From assembly GCA_003427395.1 (NCBI GenBank), contig BFEA01000271.1:875299-921144 (forward strand): 45,846 nt of DNA. The letters run 5' to 3'. Position 1 is the stretch's first letter. Each line of letters starts with the position of its first letter. A model generated the notes under the pieces. It was not told the origin of the DNA. It ran no database searches and saw nothing but the letters and a program-made list of their open reading frames with translations. The DNA is from Chara braunii. Lineage: Eukaryota; Streptophyta; Charophyceae; Charales; Characeae. Both the position numbers and the translations under genes were made by a program. Positions 11,301 through 21,246 of the stretch are shown here, piece after piece.

Positions 11301-13314
11301 GTGCGTGGAACTGCACAAGCGGCGCTTTGGAATGAACTGCCTCCTGCACTTCATTGCTCCACCTTCGAACAATGTCTGGGTTTGTCTGCAGAAAGGCATA
11401 AAAGCATGAACCATTCAGCAACGACTGTTCTGTGCGGTATTCAACATGTCCCCATCCAAGGCCACAATAAGGCAGCTCCTAAAAGCTGAGGCCTAAAATG
11501 CAGCGAAAGATGAACATAAGGGTATGAAACCGCTAGTACACGGCCCCACCATTTTTGTCGCTACAAGCAAAACTCGGAGGCACCACGCAGCCCACGGCGC
11601 CGTTGAAAAAAAAAATTGGCGGCCTCCGAAGTGGTGCAGGTCTCATGCTGACACCCGCGGGCCTATGTGTGGTGTAATGGTGCTTTGAGCACCATTGAAA
11701 AGAGCAAGAGAAAGGGACCACAAAAAAACAAATACCGCTTCTCGTGCAATCCCGTACTGGCAGTGGCAAGAAATGATCAGCAAGGGCTTCACGAAAAGAG
11801 CAGAAGCAGGGTAATGGTTGCACATATGGTGTAGGGAGAAGAGAGCTCTGTTCAGGACCATCCTATTTTTTTCATAGTCTGCACACAAAAGCTTTCTCCA
11901 AATGGAAATCCAGGTAAAAGTCCTACCTAACAACACTCCAAAACTGACCACCCAATAGGTGAAGAAGCTCAGGTGTGAGGGAGCAAGACCAAACAGAAGG
12001 AGAACATAGGCATCTTGCCGAGGCAGCAGCATCCAGTCAACGGCCAGGATTGCATAGCAACGAATCGCTACATTTAAAGGGATACTTTTTTTAAATGCTT
12101 GACATCACAGCAAGCGACTATGCATCCGCACATCTGAGCACTAAGTCTCCTCTTCCATGCAAGCACGGATTCGAACCGCTGACCCCAGCCTCAAACGCCA
12201 AAGTGCATTAACCGCTACAGCCAGGACACGGTGTTCAAAAAGTGGAACCATACCGGCCGTGATGTCCACTCTACCCCTGCAAGGCTGTAGTGTCCAACTC
12301 AACACACACCACACGCAACCCCATACGGACACGGCAATTCTCGCACACTTCAACCTACCCCTGCAAGGCTGTAGTATCCAACTCAAGACATACCATACAC
12401 AACATCATACGAACGCACACTTTGCTCCAGTCACATCAAGACATACCGTCAGGAGATCACCAAGTACACCTGTCCTCAGATATCTAAACTTCCAGGACCT
12501 ACTATGTAGACCAGTCGGTGGGTCCAGAAGAAGAGTGTGTGCTCCCCAAATGCGGCGATTTCTCACCTGAAGAAGATGAATCCCGCTGACAAGAGCTGCA
12601 CTTGCAACGACAACGTTCTTGTCTACGACGGCTTGCTTCAAGTATCGCTCGATCTGGCCAAGTAATGCACTGTCGGTTATTTTGCACAACACACGGATTG
12701 CATTTGCCCGATACAAATCCGTCTTACTGTTCATATCTTTCATCAGAGAGCTTGTGACGATGATGACCTGCACAGAGACAAAGAACAAGGACAACCACAC
12801 CACCTTCAGCAATGCACACACACTTGGGGAAACTCCAAAGTGGAAGAAACTTGACAACCATTTCACACCAACAACTGATAGAAATCCACTAGAAACATGC
12901 AGTGATCATTCTGCAAACATATCATACAACAATCTTTTCAACCCAGTAAAAATGACAAGCTGCTCATGTTTGCCAAAGAGGCACCATTTGCAAACTCGTC
13001 TGGTCTTTGATGACCTACAGTTCTGTTCCTGAGGTGGAAGGGTTTCCCCTAATGGCCAGTGCTAACCGAAACCCCCTTCCCCCCCACATTTAAGCAAACT
13101 TCTACCCTCGCCAAAAGCAATCTTACCTCAACAGCTAGAATTCAGAGCAAACGCCACAGCTGTGGCTCTTGATGGGCCGGCATTCCGTTTTGATGTTCCT
13201 GCAAATAGGAACACTCCGCCAGGCCACAGAGGGTGCTACATTCATCCTGGTTTCAAGTGGATGCCACTTTACTGCCCACACCGCTGACGCTGAGCATCCA
13301 CTGGAGTTCTGCCA

Positions 13315-13370
<56 letters not shown>

Positions 13371-13406
13371 CTGTCTCTTATACACATCTAGATGTGTATA
13401 AGAGAC

Positions 13407-13449
<43 letters not shown>

Positions 13450-14668
13450 ACCCGATTGAACTTCAATCCACAACGAATTCACACGTTATCATACACGCAT
13501 GCAATTTCAGAGTAGACTCGAAGGAGGCAAATCCACACAAAACCAGAGAGGAGATATGCACAGTGGAAGCTCAAAATACATAGAATTGAAAAACGAATTT
13601 CAATTCTGCAATCCCTCATCCTCCTCCAATCAATCCAGAATACTTGTTCCAAGAATCCCAAACACGTTATCAACACCCATGGACCAATTATTTACAAGAT
13701 TTCATCGAATACTTTGGGAGTCATGTTCTTCCTCCCTCTTCCTCAAGCTCTAGCTATGGTGCCTGCGGGCACCCAACCTATCAAGCCTGCCAATCGCCAC
13801 ACACCCTCCTAAATCCAACACCCCTCGGCACCACTCGAGAAGCCCACTGCAGATGAAGTGTCCACTCAGCAGGGGAGCACAGCTCCCAGGATGATGAAGA
13901 AGAACAGCAAATAGATGAAGATGAAGATCTGCCACCTCGAAGCAGGCATAGAGAAGCTGCTTCGATGGCAGCTGTGGAAAACCCAATAGGACAGCTATGG
14001 AGGAAGCACCACACAGAGCAGGGCCTGATGTCCCTGGGCCAATTCCGCACCAGCCAGGTAAGCCCAGTTATGGCCGTCAGCTTCCCTTCAACGAGGAGGA
14101 CGAACGAGCACTTTGAATTAGCGCAGCTCCAGCCGCGACCTCCAGCAGCACTTCGTGAAAAAAAAATGACGAAGCAGAACCCGAAATTCCTCGGCCCCTG
14201 CCTACTTCTACCCGACTTCGTTAGACCTGCAACACAGTAACCACCTACAGACCCCGTCCAAACAGACACATCTACCTACATGCATCTAGATGGAATCCTA
14301 GACTAAGGGAACCAAAGGCTAGGACACACAAAGAAATACCTACGGGCCTACCAGTTTCCAGAAGGGCAGAAAAGGACAAAACAACAAGGCTGAGTGGCCT
14401 AAGACTACGAAGTAGAGACTACTAGCGACAGGTTCAAGGTTCAAGCCCAATAAACCTCAAGAACAGTGTCACACCACAAACACACTACAAGTCACGGGTT
14501 CAAGTCCTCCAACGCCCAAAACAAGGAACCAACAAACACAGTTAGCGTACACACAGACAAACACACACACACAATACCAGTCACGGGATGGAATCCCGGA
14601 AAGCACAAAACAGGCAGCAACAAAATTAGTGTACGGCATCTCACTGCAATTCATTGCATGTGTGTGTG

Positions 14669-14712
<44 letters not shown>

Positions 14713-17700
14713 CGTGTGTGTGCACACGCACAATATATCTAGTGGCTGTATAAGGATATGCAGAGGCGTGACGTATTGACAACGTGGATGAACTGCCATG
14801 CCCATGAAACAATGCCCCTGATGACTATCGAGCACCACATATGCAACATCAGCTTCCACGTACACAAAGCCAATATGAACCACCATGGATTCCAAGACTC
14901 AACCAGCTAATCAGGTTTCGATGCTGGGCCAAGCTCATATGACCAAAATCCTGCGGCAAATAGTATGGCCTCAAATGGTGGGATACGTTTCCTGGAGACA
15001 GCGGAGCTTGCTGATAAACAGCAGGGAACTCCAAAACACATGGCACAGGACCCTACCAGCTAATCAGGTTTCGATGCTGGGCCAAGCTCATATGACCAAA
15101 ATCCTGCGGCAAATAGTATGGCCTCAAATGGTGGGATACGTTTCCTGGAGACAGCGGAGCTTGCTGATAAACAGCAGGGAACTCCAAAACACATGGCACA
15201 GGACCCTGTCGTCGGATCACAGCGCAGTTGCCATTAAAACACCCGTCCCTTTCACAGCCATTTTGTTCCACCGCGGCAGCGGAGCTTGCAGATAAACAGC
15301 AGGGAACTCCAAAACACATGGCACAGGACCCTGTCGTTAAAACACCAGTCCCTTTCACAGCCATTTGTTCCACCGCAGCGGCCAGACAAAAATATTTTGC
15401 GCCCACACTGGTCCATTCTTTTTCGGCACAAAAACAATCCAGGTCAGGAAAGAGAGTCTCCGAGGGACTGCTAGTAGTCATATCGGTTTGAGCTTCCAAT
15501 TCACACTGAAGGGCCATACTTGTTGCAAAGCAGCTGTATGTATCACACATACCTCATCTGAAGACGGAGAAATCTCTTTTATCATGAGATAAACCATTCG
15601 TCTGAGGCCCACATCTTTGGACTGGAACAGCTTGGTCACAGCAAAGAAAACTTCCGTCGCCTCTGTCTGCATCCGAGACGAGAGGGGAAAAAAAATAGGA
15701 GACGAAGGTCAGGTAAATGTTTCGTCCGCCAGTCAAGTGGCCATACAGCAGAGAGGCTACACAGCGACACCACACCCTGTGGAAACCAATGACCACAACA
15801 TTCGCTGCAACTTGTTTAACCGAACGCTGGAAAGCGCACAAGCTGACAAAGTGCCACTTGCATCACTGCGGAGGATAAGGTGTTTTTCTTTTTTTTTTCC
15901 ATTCCAAACAGGGCCGGAACCTAGCAGACAAATCAGAAATGCACACTGGGTTCGAACCCAGGTCTGCACCCTGGGGACATATCAGAAATGCACACTCACA
16001 TGTTGGAGGGAAAATTAACTTCCAACAGCTGAATAAAACCACAACAATCGAACGGACGAAAAATCAGATCGATGCGACTTCAATCAAACAAAATGGATAT
16101 GATGGAGGGAAAAATATACATTGGACCTCGATAAGGTTTCCCATCTATAAATACAGGAACATTATTACATATAGCCCGTAAGGAAAACAAATGCAAATAT
16201 ATAAAAGGAAGACTACGCAAGTCCACGAAATCAGTCGCGGAATAAGTTAAACAAAAAGGCAGGATGGATTAGTCGCTGTATGCGAGGTTTCGTACATGCC
16301 TATACATAGCTGAGTGGAGACTTCTTCCCGATATAGCCGTCTGTCTGTATGTCAATAAACCAAATTCAGAACTCGTTTTCTTTAAGAGAAGGCTAGGATT
16401 CGAACCCAAGTCTGAACCAAACGGCTTAAAAGTTCTGTCCGATATGTAATAGTGAACAAAATTCACAACTTATTAGCAGGTGGGATTTGAACCGAGATCT
16501 AAACCTCTACGCTCAAGTTCCCCCTTTTTTCTTGTTTTTTACGATTTCTCTGTATTCAGAACGACGCTTACCAAATCCGATACAAAAAAACAAACTCTTT
16601 AATGCATGTCGTCAAGTTCTTTTTAATGTGCAACGACACACCATAACTTGCTCAGCTGCCCCAGAGGACAAGTAGCCAAATTAAAGCCTCGTGGTCGAAC
16701 TAAACTCAAATACATTGACAATTCGAATTACAAACCTATACACCCAATTTACATAAAATTTGACCGATAGGTTTAATACAACAACAAATTGCAAGACAGG
16801 ATAGAGAGCAGCGAACCCCATAAACGCACCTTTGTGAATGTCTCTCCCTGATTCAGTAAATACAAAAGCTTCGTAATAACCTGCACCACCAGAAGCATTC
16901 ACCATCAAGCACGACAGTCAATTCAGCTCAGAATCCGCGCATACATACAAACTGCTGCTGCTACTGCTGCCTTCTGCTCCTGCTTGTGCTCCCGCTTGTG
17001 CTCCCGCTTGTGCTCCCGCTTGAGCTCTACTTGTGCTTGTTCTTCTTCGCTTGTGCTGGTTCTTCTTCTGCTGTTGCGGCTTGTGATCCTGCTCCTGCTC
17101 CTTCCGCGTATGCTTCTACTTCTTTCCCGTCGTCTTCCTGGTCTTTTTCCTCTTCGTCTTCGTCTTATGAACTTAATACGATGTGTATTTCCGGTCAAAA
17201 GGTAAGAGAAGAACTCCAAATATTCCACTAGATTGATATATTTTACGTGAAAAAAATAAAAAGAAACATTTTGTAAATCATTTGATAAGAGTCGCAAAAG
17301 GGTTACTTCCATAGCTTCTTGATCCTTCGGTAACACGTTTCAACGCACACTTAACGAGGATCCAAACTCACTTCACGAGGATCCAAACTTCACCAATTAC
17401 GTTCACAGAGGAGTGCAAACCACTCTGAGTCACTCGGAGCATACTCTAGACCTTGATTTCAATTTTCAATTGTCAGGATACCGAGGACAGAATTCGGTCG
17501 TAATTCAGGTGTGGTACATCTAGGAAAGGCAGGCACCAAGGTATCATTGTGCCCTTAGTTTCACACCACCTATCTTGAGCAACCCAGACCCTTCTCTAGC
17601 ACGATTCCAACCACTTCGAACGATTCCAGCCAATTCAAACGGCTGTCAAGCTTTTGCTTTGACTTTGATTTCGCGGAGTATCTTGTTCTCTCCAGCTAGG

Positions 17701-18552
17701 CTTTGAGATACAAATCGTCCAAAATCGAGACCATTTCTTTTTGTTCTTTTTTGGGTGGCAACTATTCCTATATCATTCAATCTGATGGCGTATATTCGCC
17801 ATTATCTAATCTCAGTCCACAAGCAGCACTAATCTTTCGAGAAAATGGAGTGACACTTCACTGAGTCTGTGCAAAGTAGCATTATTCCAACCGGCAGAGA
17901 ACATATGAAAGGAGGAGAGCACGGGATGTACGAGCGATGAAGGGTGCGGAGTAAAAATGAGCTCTTGCAGAAGGTAAGCAGCCAATGACCCACCTGGGCA
18001 CATCGCCTGGCATCGAGCTGAGGGTCATTGAAAACCCTAGAGTCCTGGAGAACCGCCCCCTTCTCAATCCCATAGAATGGTGAGTACTCCGCTGTCATGC
18101 CCCAAACACACCAACCAACCCCCGAAAAAAGGGCATACACGTACAACAACCATTGCTCAGTCGCAGCTTACACATCAGCTTCTGAAAGTCCCAAGAACAA
18201 CCTCCTCATTCCTCATTTGAAATGACGAAGTGATTGATACCAAGAAATTTTCGTCCAAAACTTGGGTTCGATTATTTCCCCAATATTTTCGTCCAAAACT
18301 TGGGTTCGATTATTTCCCCAATATCAATTCATAGATAGCCGGGCTTCGCACGCCGTAAATCATCCTCTCCTCCCTGCAGGTCCGGACTTGAACACCTCCG
18401 ACAAATTGTAACACTGAATCTTCACTGACTTGCATCCAAATGATATGCTCAAGGGGGACATGCAGCGATGAACTACATGCACCATCGATGGCTTCCCACA
18501 GTCAACGCATCCATTTCACGGCGCTCTCTACAGTCAACGCATCCATTTCACG

Positions 18553-18635
<83 letters not shown>

Positions 18636-18636
18636 N

Positions 18637-18729
<93 letters not shown>

Positions 18730-19503
18730 GTGTCGAAGGAAGGTGTAACTAACGCGACAACACATGGACCTGTTCAAACCGAGTTCTGGCAACTGTGTCG
18801 ACTCTTGTGTCTTGTTTCCCAAAACATTCATCAAAGTCCATGTGGCTACTGACATCGTTCTTGTTCAGACATCTGTATTGACTCTTGTGAGTTTAATGCA
18901 TTCTCGTCTCAGGAACAACTGGGAGTGTGCCTAACTTCGGCCCCAATGAACCGACTTCAATTCACCGTCCTGAATTGCGCTGGTGTGCCGTTCGCCTGAA
19001 CAGGGCCTCTTAGAGACGGGTCGAATTTAGATCAATCTGAGCTGGCTTAACTAGTCTACTCGACCTGGCTTAACCTGAGTTCCACTTGTGCAAGAGTTGG
19101 CATGGGGTGAGTCGATAACCACCACGGCCGTGAGTTGAATCTGTTCAAGCTGGGCCTCGAATTCAGCCCAACGTGGAGCGCGACCCAGTCAGGATGCACC
19201 TGGATGCGACAATGTCCAAGTGCATGATCTGCACTTGGATTTGTAGATGCTAAGCAGCATTTTTACCGGGGCAGTTTCGTCCTCGCAAAATATGAACGGG
19301 CTATTTCTGTCTCCGATCTCACACGAACTTCGTTCCATGACCTCTGGCCAACGAAAGGAAGTTCGCTGCTGGACAACGCTTCGTCAGGGAAGTCAGTGAC
19401 ACGCACAAACAACACAAAAGTTCGATGAAAGTCTGTCACAGTCACACCCTTTCCCGTCCAGATGTGCTTAGCGAATATAAAAAGAAATACACACGCACAA
19501 ACA

Positions 19504-19542
<39 letters not shown>

Positions 19543-20340
19543 CTCAAGCAGGCGTTTGACCTTTGGATCGAAGTGCGACTTTCACACAGTCACTAACTTT
19601 GGAGAAGCACTTTGGATTCGCGTAGCGCAACGGAACTACACATCCCTCCCACGTTTACATTCTCCCCCTCCCTCTTCTCCTCTGACTACCGATCCGGACG
19701 TCGCGTGGTGTGACGAAACCCTACCCCTCTGCTTTGACTCTTATTTCCTTCCATCTTAGTCTCCTTGTTTCTCGCCCTTCCTTTCTTTAGCTGCAACCCT
19801 AATCGAGCTATCCATGTGACTCAAACACAAGCGCACCATTCGTCGGTCGATCACCCAAACGACCAATCATTCGGTGCATCGAAGGCTAGAACAATTCATT
19901 GATAGAATGTTGATGGCGTGGCCTCTTCTCGTATTGGCCGCCCGATGATGGCAAAACATAGAGGGATTCACCTAAGGGACAACGCAAATGAGGGGGGGGA
20001 GGACAGGAACAGAAGTCAGGACAACAGAAGAGAAAAGAAGAAAAACGTTTGGAAAAAGGAACAAAAGCAAAAGAGACAGATTCATCGTCACGTTCTTTCC
20101 CTCCCTACCCTCCTCCCGCCCTCACCGTTCTCCCACCCCACCCTTCTTCGGACATCAAAAGGAGTTCTTCAGCCCGAAGCGCCCGAACTCCCGGGTAAGG
20201 CAACCCCCACGCTACGGCCTGGCATCAGTGACCGCATACATTCCCGCCGGAGAGAGAGCGACAGGGGAGAGGCAATATAAATTTCACTTCGACTTACTCT
20301 CATCGTCCCGGTCCTCATCCTTCTTGTCGCGCGGATTCAT
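8061..20340 (-). CDS. COPG: Coatomer subunit gamma (COPI coat), exons 1-9, 3' part off-window
   Basis: Gamma-COP is part of the F-subcomplex of the COPI coat, which drives Golgi-to-ER and intra-Golgi vesicle transport. Nine exons joined give about 398 uninterrupted residues, roughly the first 45 percent of a protein that usually has about 880. This covers the adaptin-like helical-repeat N-terminal trunk; the C-terminal appendage is not in the window. Blocks recognised include [81 protein letters not shown] and [20 protein letters not shown]. Every junction has GT donor and AG acceptor and keeps frame. Exons: 20298-20340, 17994-18091, 16830-16880, 15553-15666, 12567-12767, 11284-11385, 10682-10789, 9364-9591, 8061-8311. 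It looks functional; later exons are needed to be sure. Confidence 0.95.
8676..8789. mobile_element. Harbinger/Tourist-like MITE (114 bp) in COPG intron 8
   Basis: Terminal inverted repeats GGGCATACTCACACTAGC and (reverse complement of the right end) GGTCATACTCACACTAGC agree at 17 of 18 positions. TAA flanks both ends (8673-8675 and 8790-8792), the 3-bp target site typical of PIF/Harbinger elements. No coding capacity. Confidence 0.72.
8791..9119. repeat. Three dispersed copies of a ~37-bp intronic motif
   Basis: AAATGCGGCAAACGAACACT...CCTTTCCAAAC at 8791-8827 recurs, diverged, at 8862-8899 and 9087-9119. In addition 8557-8645 and 8938-9020 share CTCAGAACCCAAANCAAGACAA and ATTTCAGNAATCAT. 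These point to local duplication inside the intron. Confidence 0.55.
9364..9591 (-). CDS. COPG: COPG exon 8
   Basis: 76 codons, [20 protein letters not shown] to AAVRTLNK, the best conserved block of the trunk. Acceptor CCGCAG, donor GTGCGG. Confidence 0.95.
9592..10681 (-). other. COPG intron 7
   Basis: Intron DNA without recognised genes. Contains a 49-bp-period duplication, TTGGCCTGAA...ACCGTTCCC, starting at 10470 and 10519. Confidence 0.6.
10682..10789 (-). CDS. COPG: COPG exon 7
   Basis: 36 codons, [20 protein letters not shown] to CLLIRYTSQ. Acceptor ATGCAG, donor GTGAGG. Phase 0 at both ends. Confidence 0.93.
10790..11283 (-). other. COPG intron 6
   Basis: Intron; the part next to the exon 6 donor is purine-rich on + (11150-11270), giving meaningless open frames. 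No other feature seen. Confidence 0.6.
11284..11385 (-). CDS. COPG: COPG exon 6
   Basis: 34 codons, [16 protein letters not shown] to ALALLHQ. Acceptor CTGCAG, donor GTGAGG. Phase 0 at both ends. Confidence 0.95.
12150..12235 (-). repeat. tRNA-like SINE head
   Basis: On the - strand an A-box-like TGGCTGTAGCGG is followed about 40 nt later by a perfect B box GGTTCGAATCC (12168-12178). The flanking stems are poor, so it is a tRNA-derived repeat rather than a tRNA gene. Confidence 0.5.
12271..12438. repeat. Two tandem copies of an 84-bp repeat
   Basis: CTACCCCTGCAAGGCTGTAG starts at 12271 and 12355, followed in each copy by CCAACTCAA and an AC-rich stretch. Confidence 0.7.
12567..12767 (-). 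CDS. COPG: COPG exon 5
   Basis: 67 codons, [20 protein letters not shown] to VSGIHLLQ. Acceptor GTGCAG, donor GTGAGA. The intron upstream (12768-15552) contains the mate-pair adapter. Confidence 0.95.
13319..13366. repeat. (CT)n microsatellite
   Basis: About 24 CT units ending directly before the adapter. Confidence 0.95.
13371..13408. other. Nextera mate-pair junction adapter (assembly artefact)
   Basis: CTGTCTCTTATACACATCT followed by its exact reverse complement AGATGTGTATAAGAGACAG: the 19-bp Tn5 mosaic-end adapter and its mirror, the known circularisation junction of Nextera mate-pair libraries. Translated, it gives the familiar artefact peptide [12 protein letters not shown]. It is not genomic. 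Confidence 0.98.
13409..13446. repeat. (GT)n microsatellite
   Basis: About 19 GT units starting at the adapter edge. Confidence 0.95.
14378..14600 (+). repeat. tRNA-like SINE remnants
   Basis: AAGGCTGAGTGGCCTAAG is tRNA-A-box-like and is followed by GGTTCAAGGTTCAAGCCC (B-box-like). A second GGGTTCAAGTCC lies at 14489-14500 and a weaker GGGATGGAATCCCGG at 14586-14600. Likely nested or tandem SINE heads. Confidence 0.45.
14659..14708. repeat. (GT)n microsatellite
   Basis: TG repeat with one GC interruption. Confidence 0.95.
14902..15350. repeat. 153-bp tandem duplication plus partial third copy
   Basis: The block starting ACCAGCTAATCAGG occupies 14902-15054 and is repeated almost exactly at 15055-15207. 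The last third (GCGGAGCTTGC.GATAAACAG through CACAGGACCCTGTCG) appears again at 15281-15336, with TAAAACACC.GTCCCTTTC after the second and third copies. Confidence 0.85.
15553..15666 (-). CDS. COPG: COPG exon 4
   Basis: 38 codons, [20 protein letters not shown] to SPSSDE, first helical repeats of the trunk. Acceptor ATGCAG, donor GTATGT. Confidence 0.95.
15667..16829 (-). other. COPG intron 3 with SINE-like pieces
   Basis: Contains a 14-bp palindrome TGGGTTCGAACCCA (15948-15961), repeated AATCAGAAATGCACAC context, and two B-box-like sites at 16392-16404 and 16482-16495. No genes. Confidence 0.55.
16371..16510 (-). repeat. tRNA-like SINE remnants with two B boxes
   Basis: On the - strand TGAGCGTAGAGG then GGTTCAAATCCC, and about 90 nt later GGGTTCGAATCC. 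A- to B-box spacing is too short for a tRNA, so these are SINE pieces. Confidence 0.45.
16830..16880 (-). CDS. COPG: COPG exon 3 (17-codon micro-exon)
   Basis: Encodes [17 protein letters not shown], exactly the residues missing between exons 2 and 4. Acceptor TGCAG, donor GTGCGT. Phase 0 at both ends. Confidence 0.93.
16881..17993 (-). other. COPG intron 2
   Basis: Contains a 12-bp repeat GCTCCCGCTTGT (about 16976-17045) that creates an Arg/Lys-rich or Leu-rich open frame without meaning, and a duplicated CACGAGGATCCAAACT near 17354-17390. No other gene seen. Confidence 0.6.
17994..18091 (-). CDS. COPG: COPG exon 2
   Basis: Encodes (T)[20 protein letters not shown]...RRCAQ. Acceptor ACAG ends at 18092 after a pyrimidine-rich stretch; donor GTGGGT at 17993. 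An in-frame ATG at 18098-18096 could serve as a start if exon 1 were not used, but it would lose the conserved N-terminus. Confidence 0.92.
18247..18322. repeat. 38-bp tandem duplication
   Basis: ATTTTCGTCCAAAACTTGGG... at 18247 and again at 18285, exact. Confidence 0.9.
18556..18728. repeat. (CT)n microsatellite with an N
   Basis: About 86 CT units with one undetermined base at 18636 and one TTT interruption near 18707. The N suggests a gap closure or consensus ambiguity; length is unreliable. Confidence 0.95.
19505..19539. repeat. (CA)n microsatellite
   Basis: Uninterrupted CA run. Confidence 0.95.
20298..20340 (-). CDS. COPG: COPG exon 1 (start codon, 14 codons + 1 nt)
   Basis: ATG at 20340-20338 begins [14 protein letters not shown], which matches the short acidic/basic N-terminus typical of plant gamma-COP (KKD..DDE before EYSPF). 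The donor is a perfect GTAAGT at 20297-20292, leaving one base (A). Exon 2 starts with CG, making a Thr codon, so phase fits exactly. The frame is open further upstream, but family length favours this start. Confidence 0.82.
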
Positions 20341-20920
20341 CTTCGGAGCAGCAATCGGACGTCTCTCTCGCTCAAGCACAGCGCGGGGTCCTTGAAAGAA
20401 GCGCCAGCAGCGTACGACCCCCTGATGGCGCAGCGGCAATCCTCCCAGAGAAACTCCTGGCTGACGATCACCTGCCGGCGCAGCAGGTATGGCAGCTATG
20501 CCTGCCACCTTCTTCCTCACCCCCAAGTAAGTTGCGTCATCCCCGACAGCCCAACACTCCTCCAAAATGACCTCCTTTTCCTCCCTGCGACAACCTAGCT
20601 GTGACGCCTCCTCCACCTCCTCTCTTCCTACGATGCTGCTGGAGGTGGCGCCCAGCTCCCGGTTCTGTGGAGTGTCCACCCCTCGGACAGCGTGTAGTCC
20701 TAGAAAACTACACTGTGCGACCGCTGCGAGGCGGGAAAACAGAAAGCCTACTTGCCTGAGCCGCGTCGTCCTCGGCGCGCCTTTTTATTTGGGTCACATA
20801 TTTGTGCCTATGTGCCTACTAGGGTTGAGCACGGGAAGCGTCCAGTGGAGGCCGTCCGACCGGGCGCTGCGCTTTCCGACGTCGCAAGATGGCCGACGTT
20901 GGAGGGGGGGGAGGGGAAGG
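20341..20920 (-). promoter_or_regulatory. Likely COPG 5'UTR and promoter region
   Basis: Lies directly upstream of the COPG start on the - strand. I see no clear TATA box or confirmed transcription start. An open - frame continues from 20338 up to 20679 but shows no family resemblance; I treat it as 5'UTR. Confidence 0.4.
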
Positions 20921-20924
20921 GTGG

Positions 20925-20990
20925 GTCAGGTGGCGTAACGGCAAGCACCGGGGCACGGCCCGGGTTCGTATTTTTGTTGCTTCTTTTTCA
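20925..20990 (+). repeat. tRNA-like SINE head
   Basis: A-box TGGCGTAACGG (20931-20941) fits the TRGYNNANNGG consensus, and GGGTTCGTATT about 20 nt later is a diverged B box. A T-rich stretch follows. Too short for a tRNA gene. Confidence 0.4.
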
Positions 20991-21246
20991 TTTTAATTTC
21001 TGATGGGATCATTTGGAGAATACCCCTGTAAGCAGATATTTTATGCCAAAATGCCGCAAAAGTTGTGGGAAGAGCGGAATGCGCTTTAGGGCTGAAATGT
21101 TTGTGCTATGTCCCTGTGAGGCCCTTGCAAATTCGCAATGTGTCCCACGCCATTCGGGGCAGGGCAGTTCGCACTGGGCCCTTGCAAAAACTGGCAAACA
21201 CCGGGTCATATTTGCAAAGTAGGATGTTGCCGGTAGGTGTAGATTA

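Larger units (their letters stand above)
11386..12566 (-). other. COPG intron 5
   Basis: Intron with a tRNA-like SINE piece (12150-12235), a two-copy 84-bp repeat (12271-12438), and an inverted pair TCGGAGGC/GCCTCCGA at 11574-11629. No coding sense. Confidence 0.6.
12768..15552 (-). other. COPG intron 4, including an assembly join
   Basis: Longest COPG intron seen here. Holds CT and GT tracts joined by adapter sequence (13319-13446), SINE-like pieces (14378-14500), a GT tract (14659-14708) and a 153-bp tandem duplication (14902-15335). Its true length is uncertain because of the adapter. Confidence 0.6.
18092..20297 (-). other. COPG intron 1
   Basis: Contains two 38-bp tandem copies (18247-18284, 18285-18322), two 32-bp copies starting at 18498 and 18530, the long CT tract, a CA tract and unassigned DNA at 18730-19500 and 19540-20290. 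No coding sense recognised. Confidence 0.6.

Noticed and set aside
13169-13459. 96-codon + frame ending in [12 protein letters not shown] and CVCVC
   Set aside because: Made of CT repeat, adapter and GT repeat.
15948-15961. Possible tRNA T-arm / tRNA gene at TGGGTTCGAACCCA
   Set aside because: No acceptor, D or anticodon arms at proper distance; SINE piece more likely.
16923-17336. Arg/Ser-rich minus frame resembling an RS domain
   Set aside because: Arises from 12-bp and GCTTGTGCT-type repeats inside COPG intron 2; no RNA-binding domain nearby.
18440-18855. Ser/Leu and Arg/Glu repeat frames
   Set aside because: Translation of the CT microsatellite.
20341-20679. Extension of the COPG frame upstream to an earlier ATG
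   Set aside because: Family N-terminus fits the ATG at 20340; upstream residues show no resemblance and probably reflect 5'UTR.
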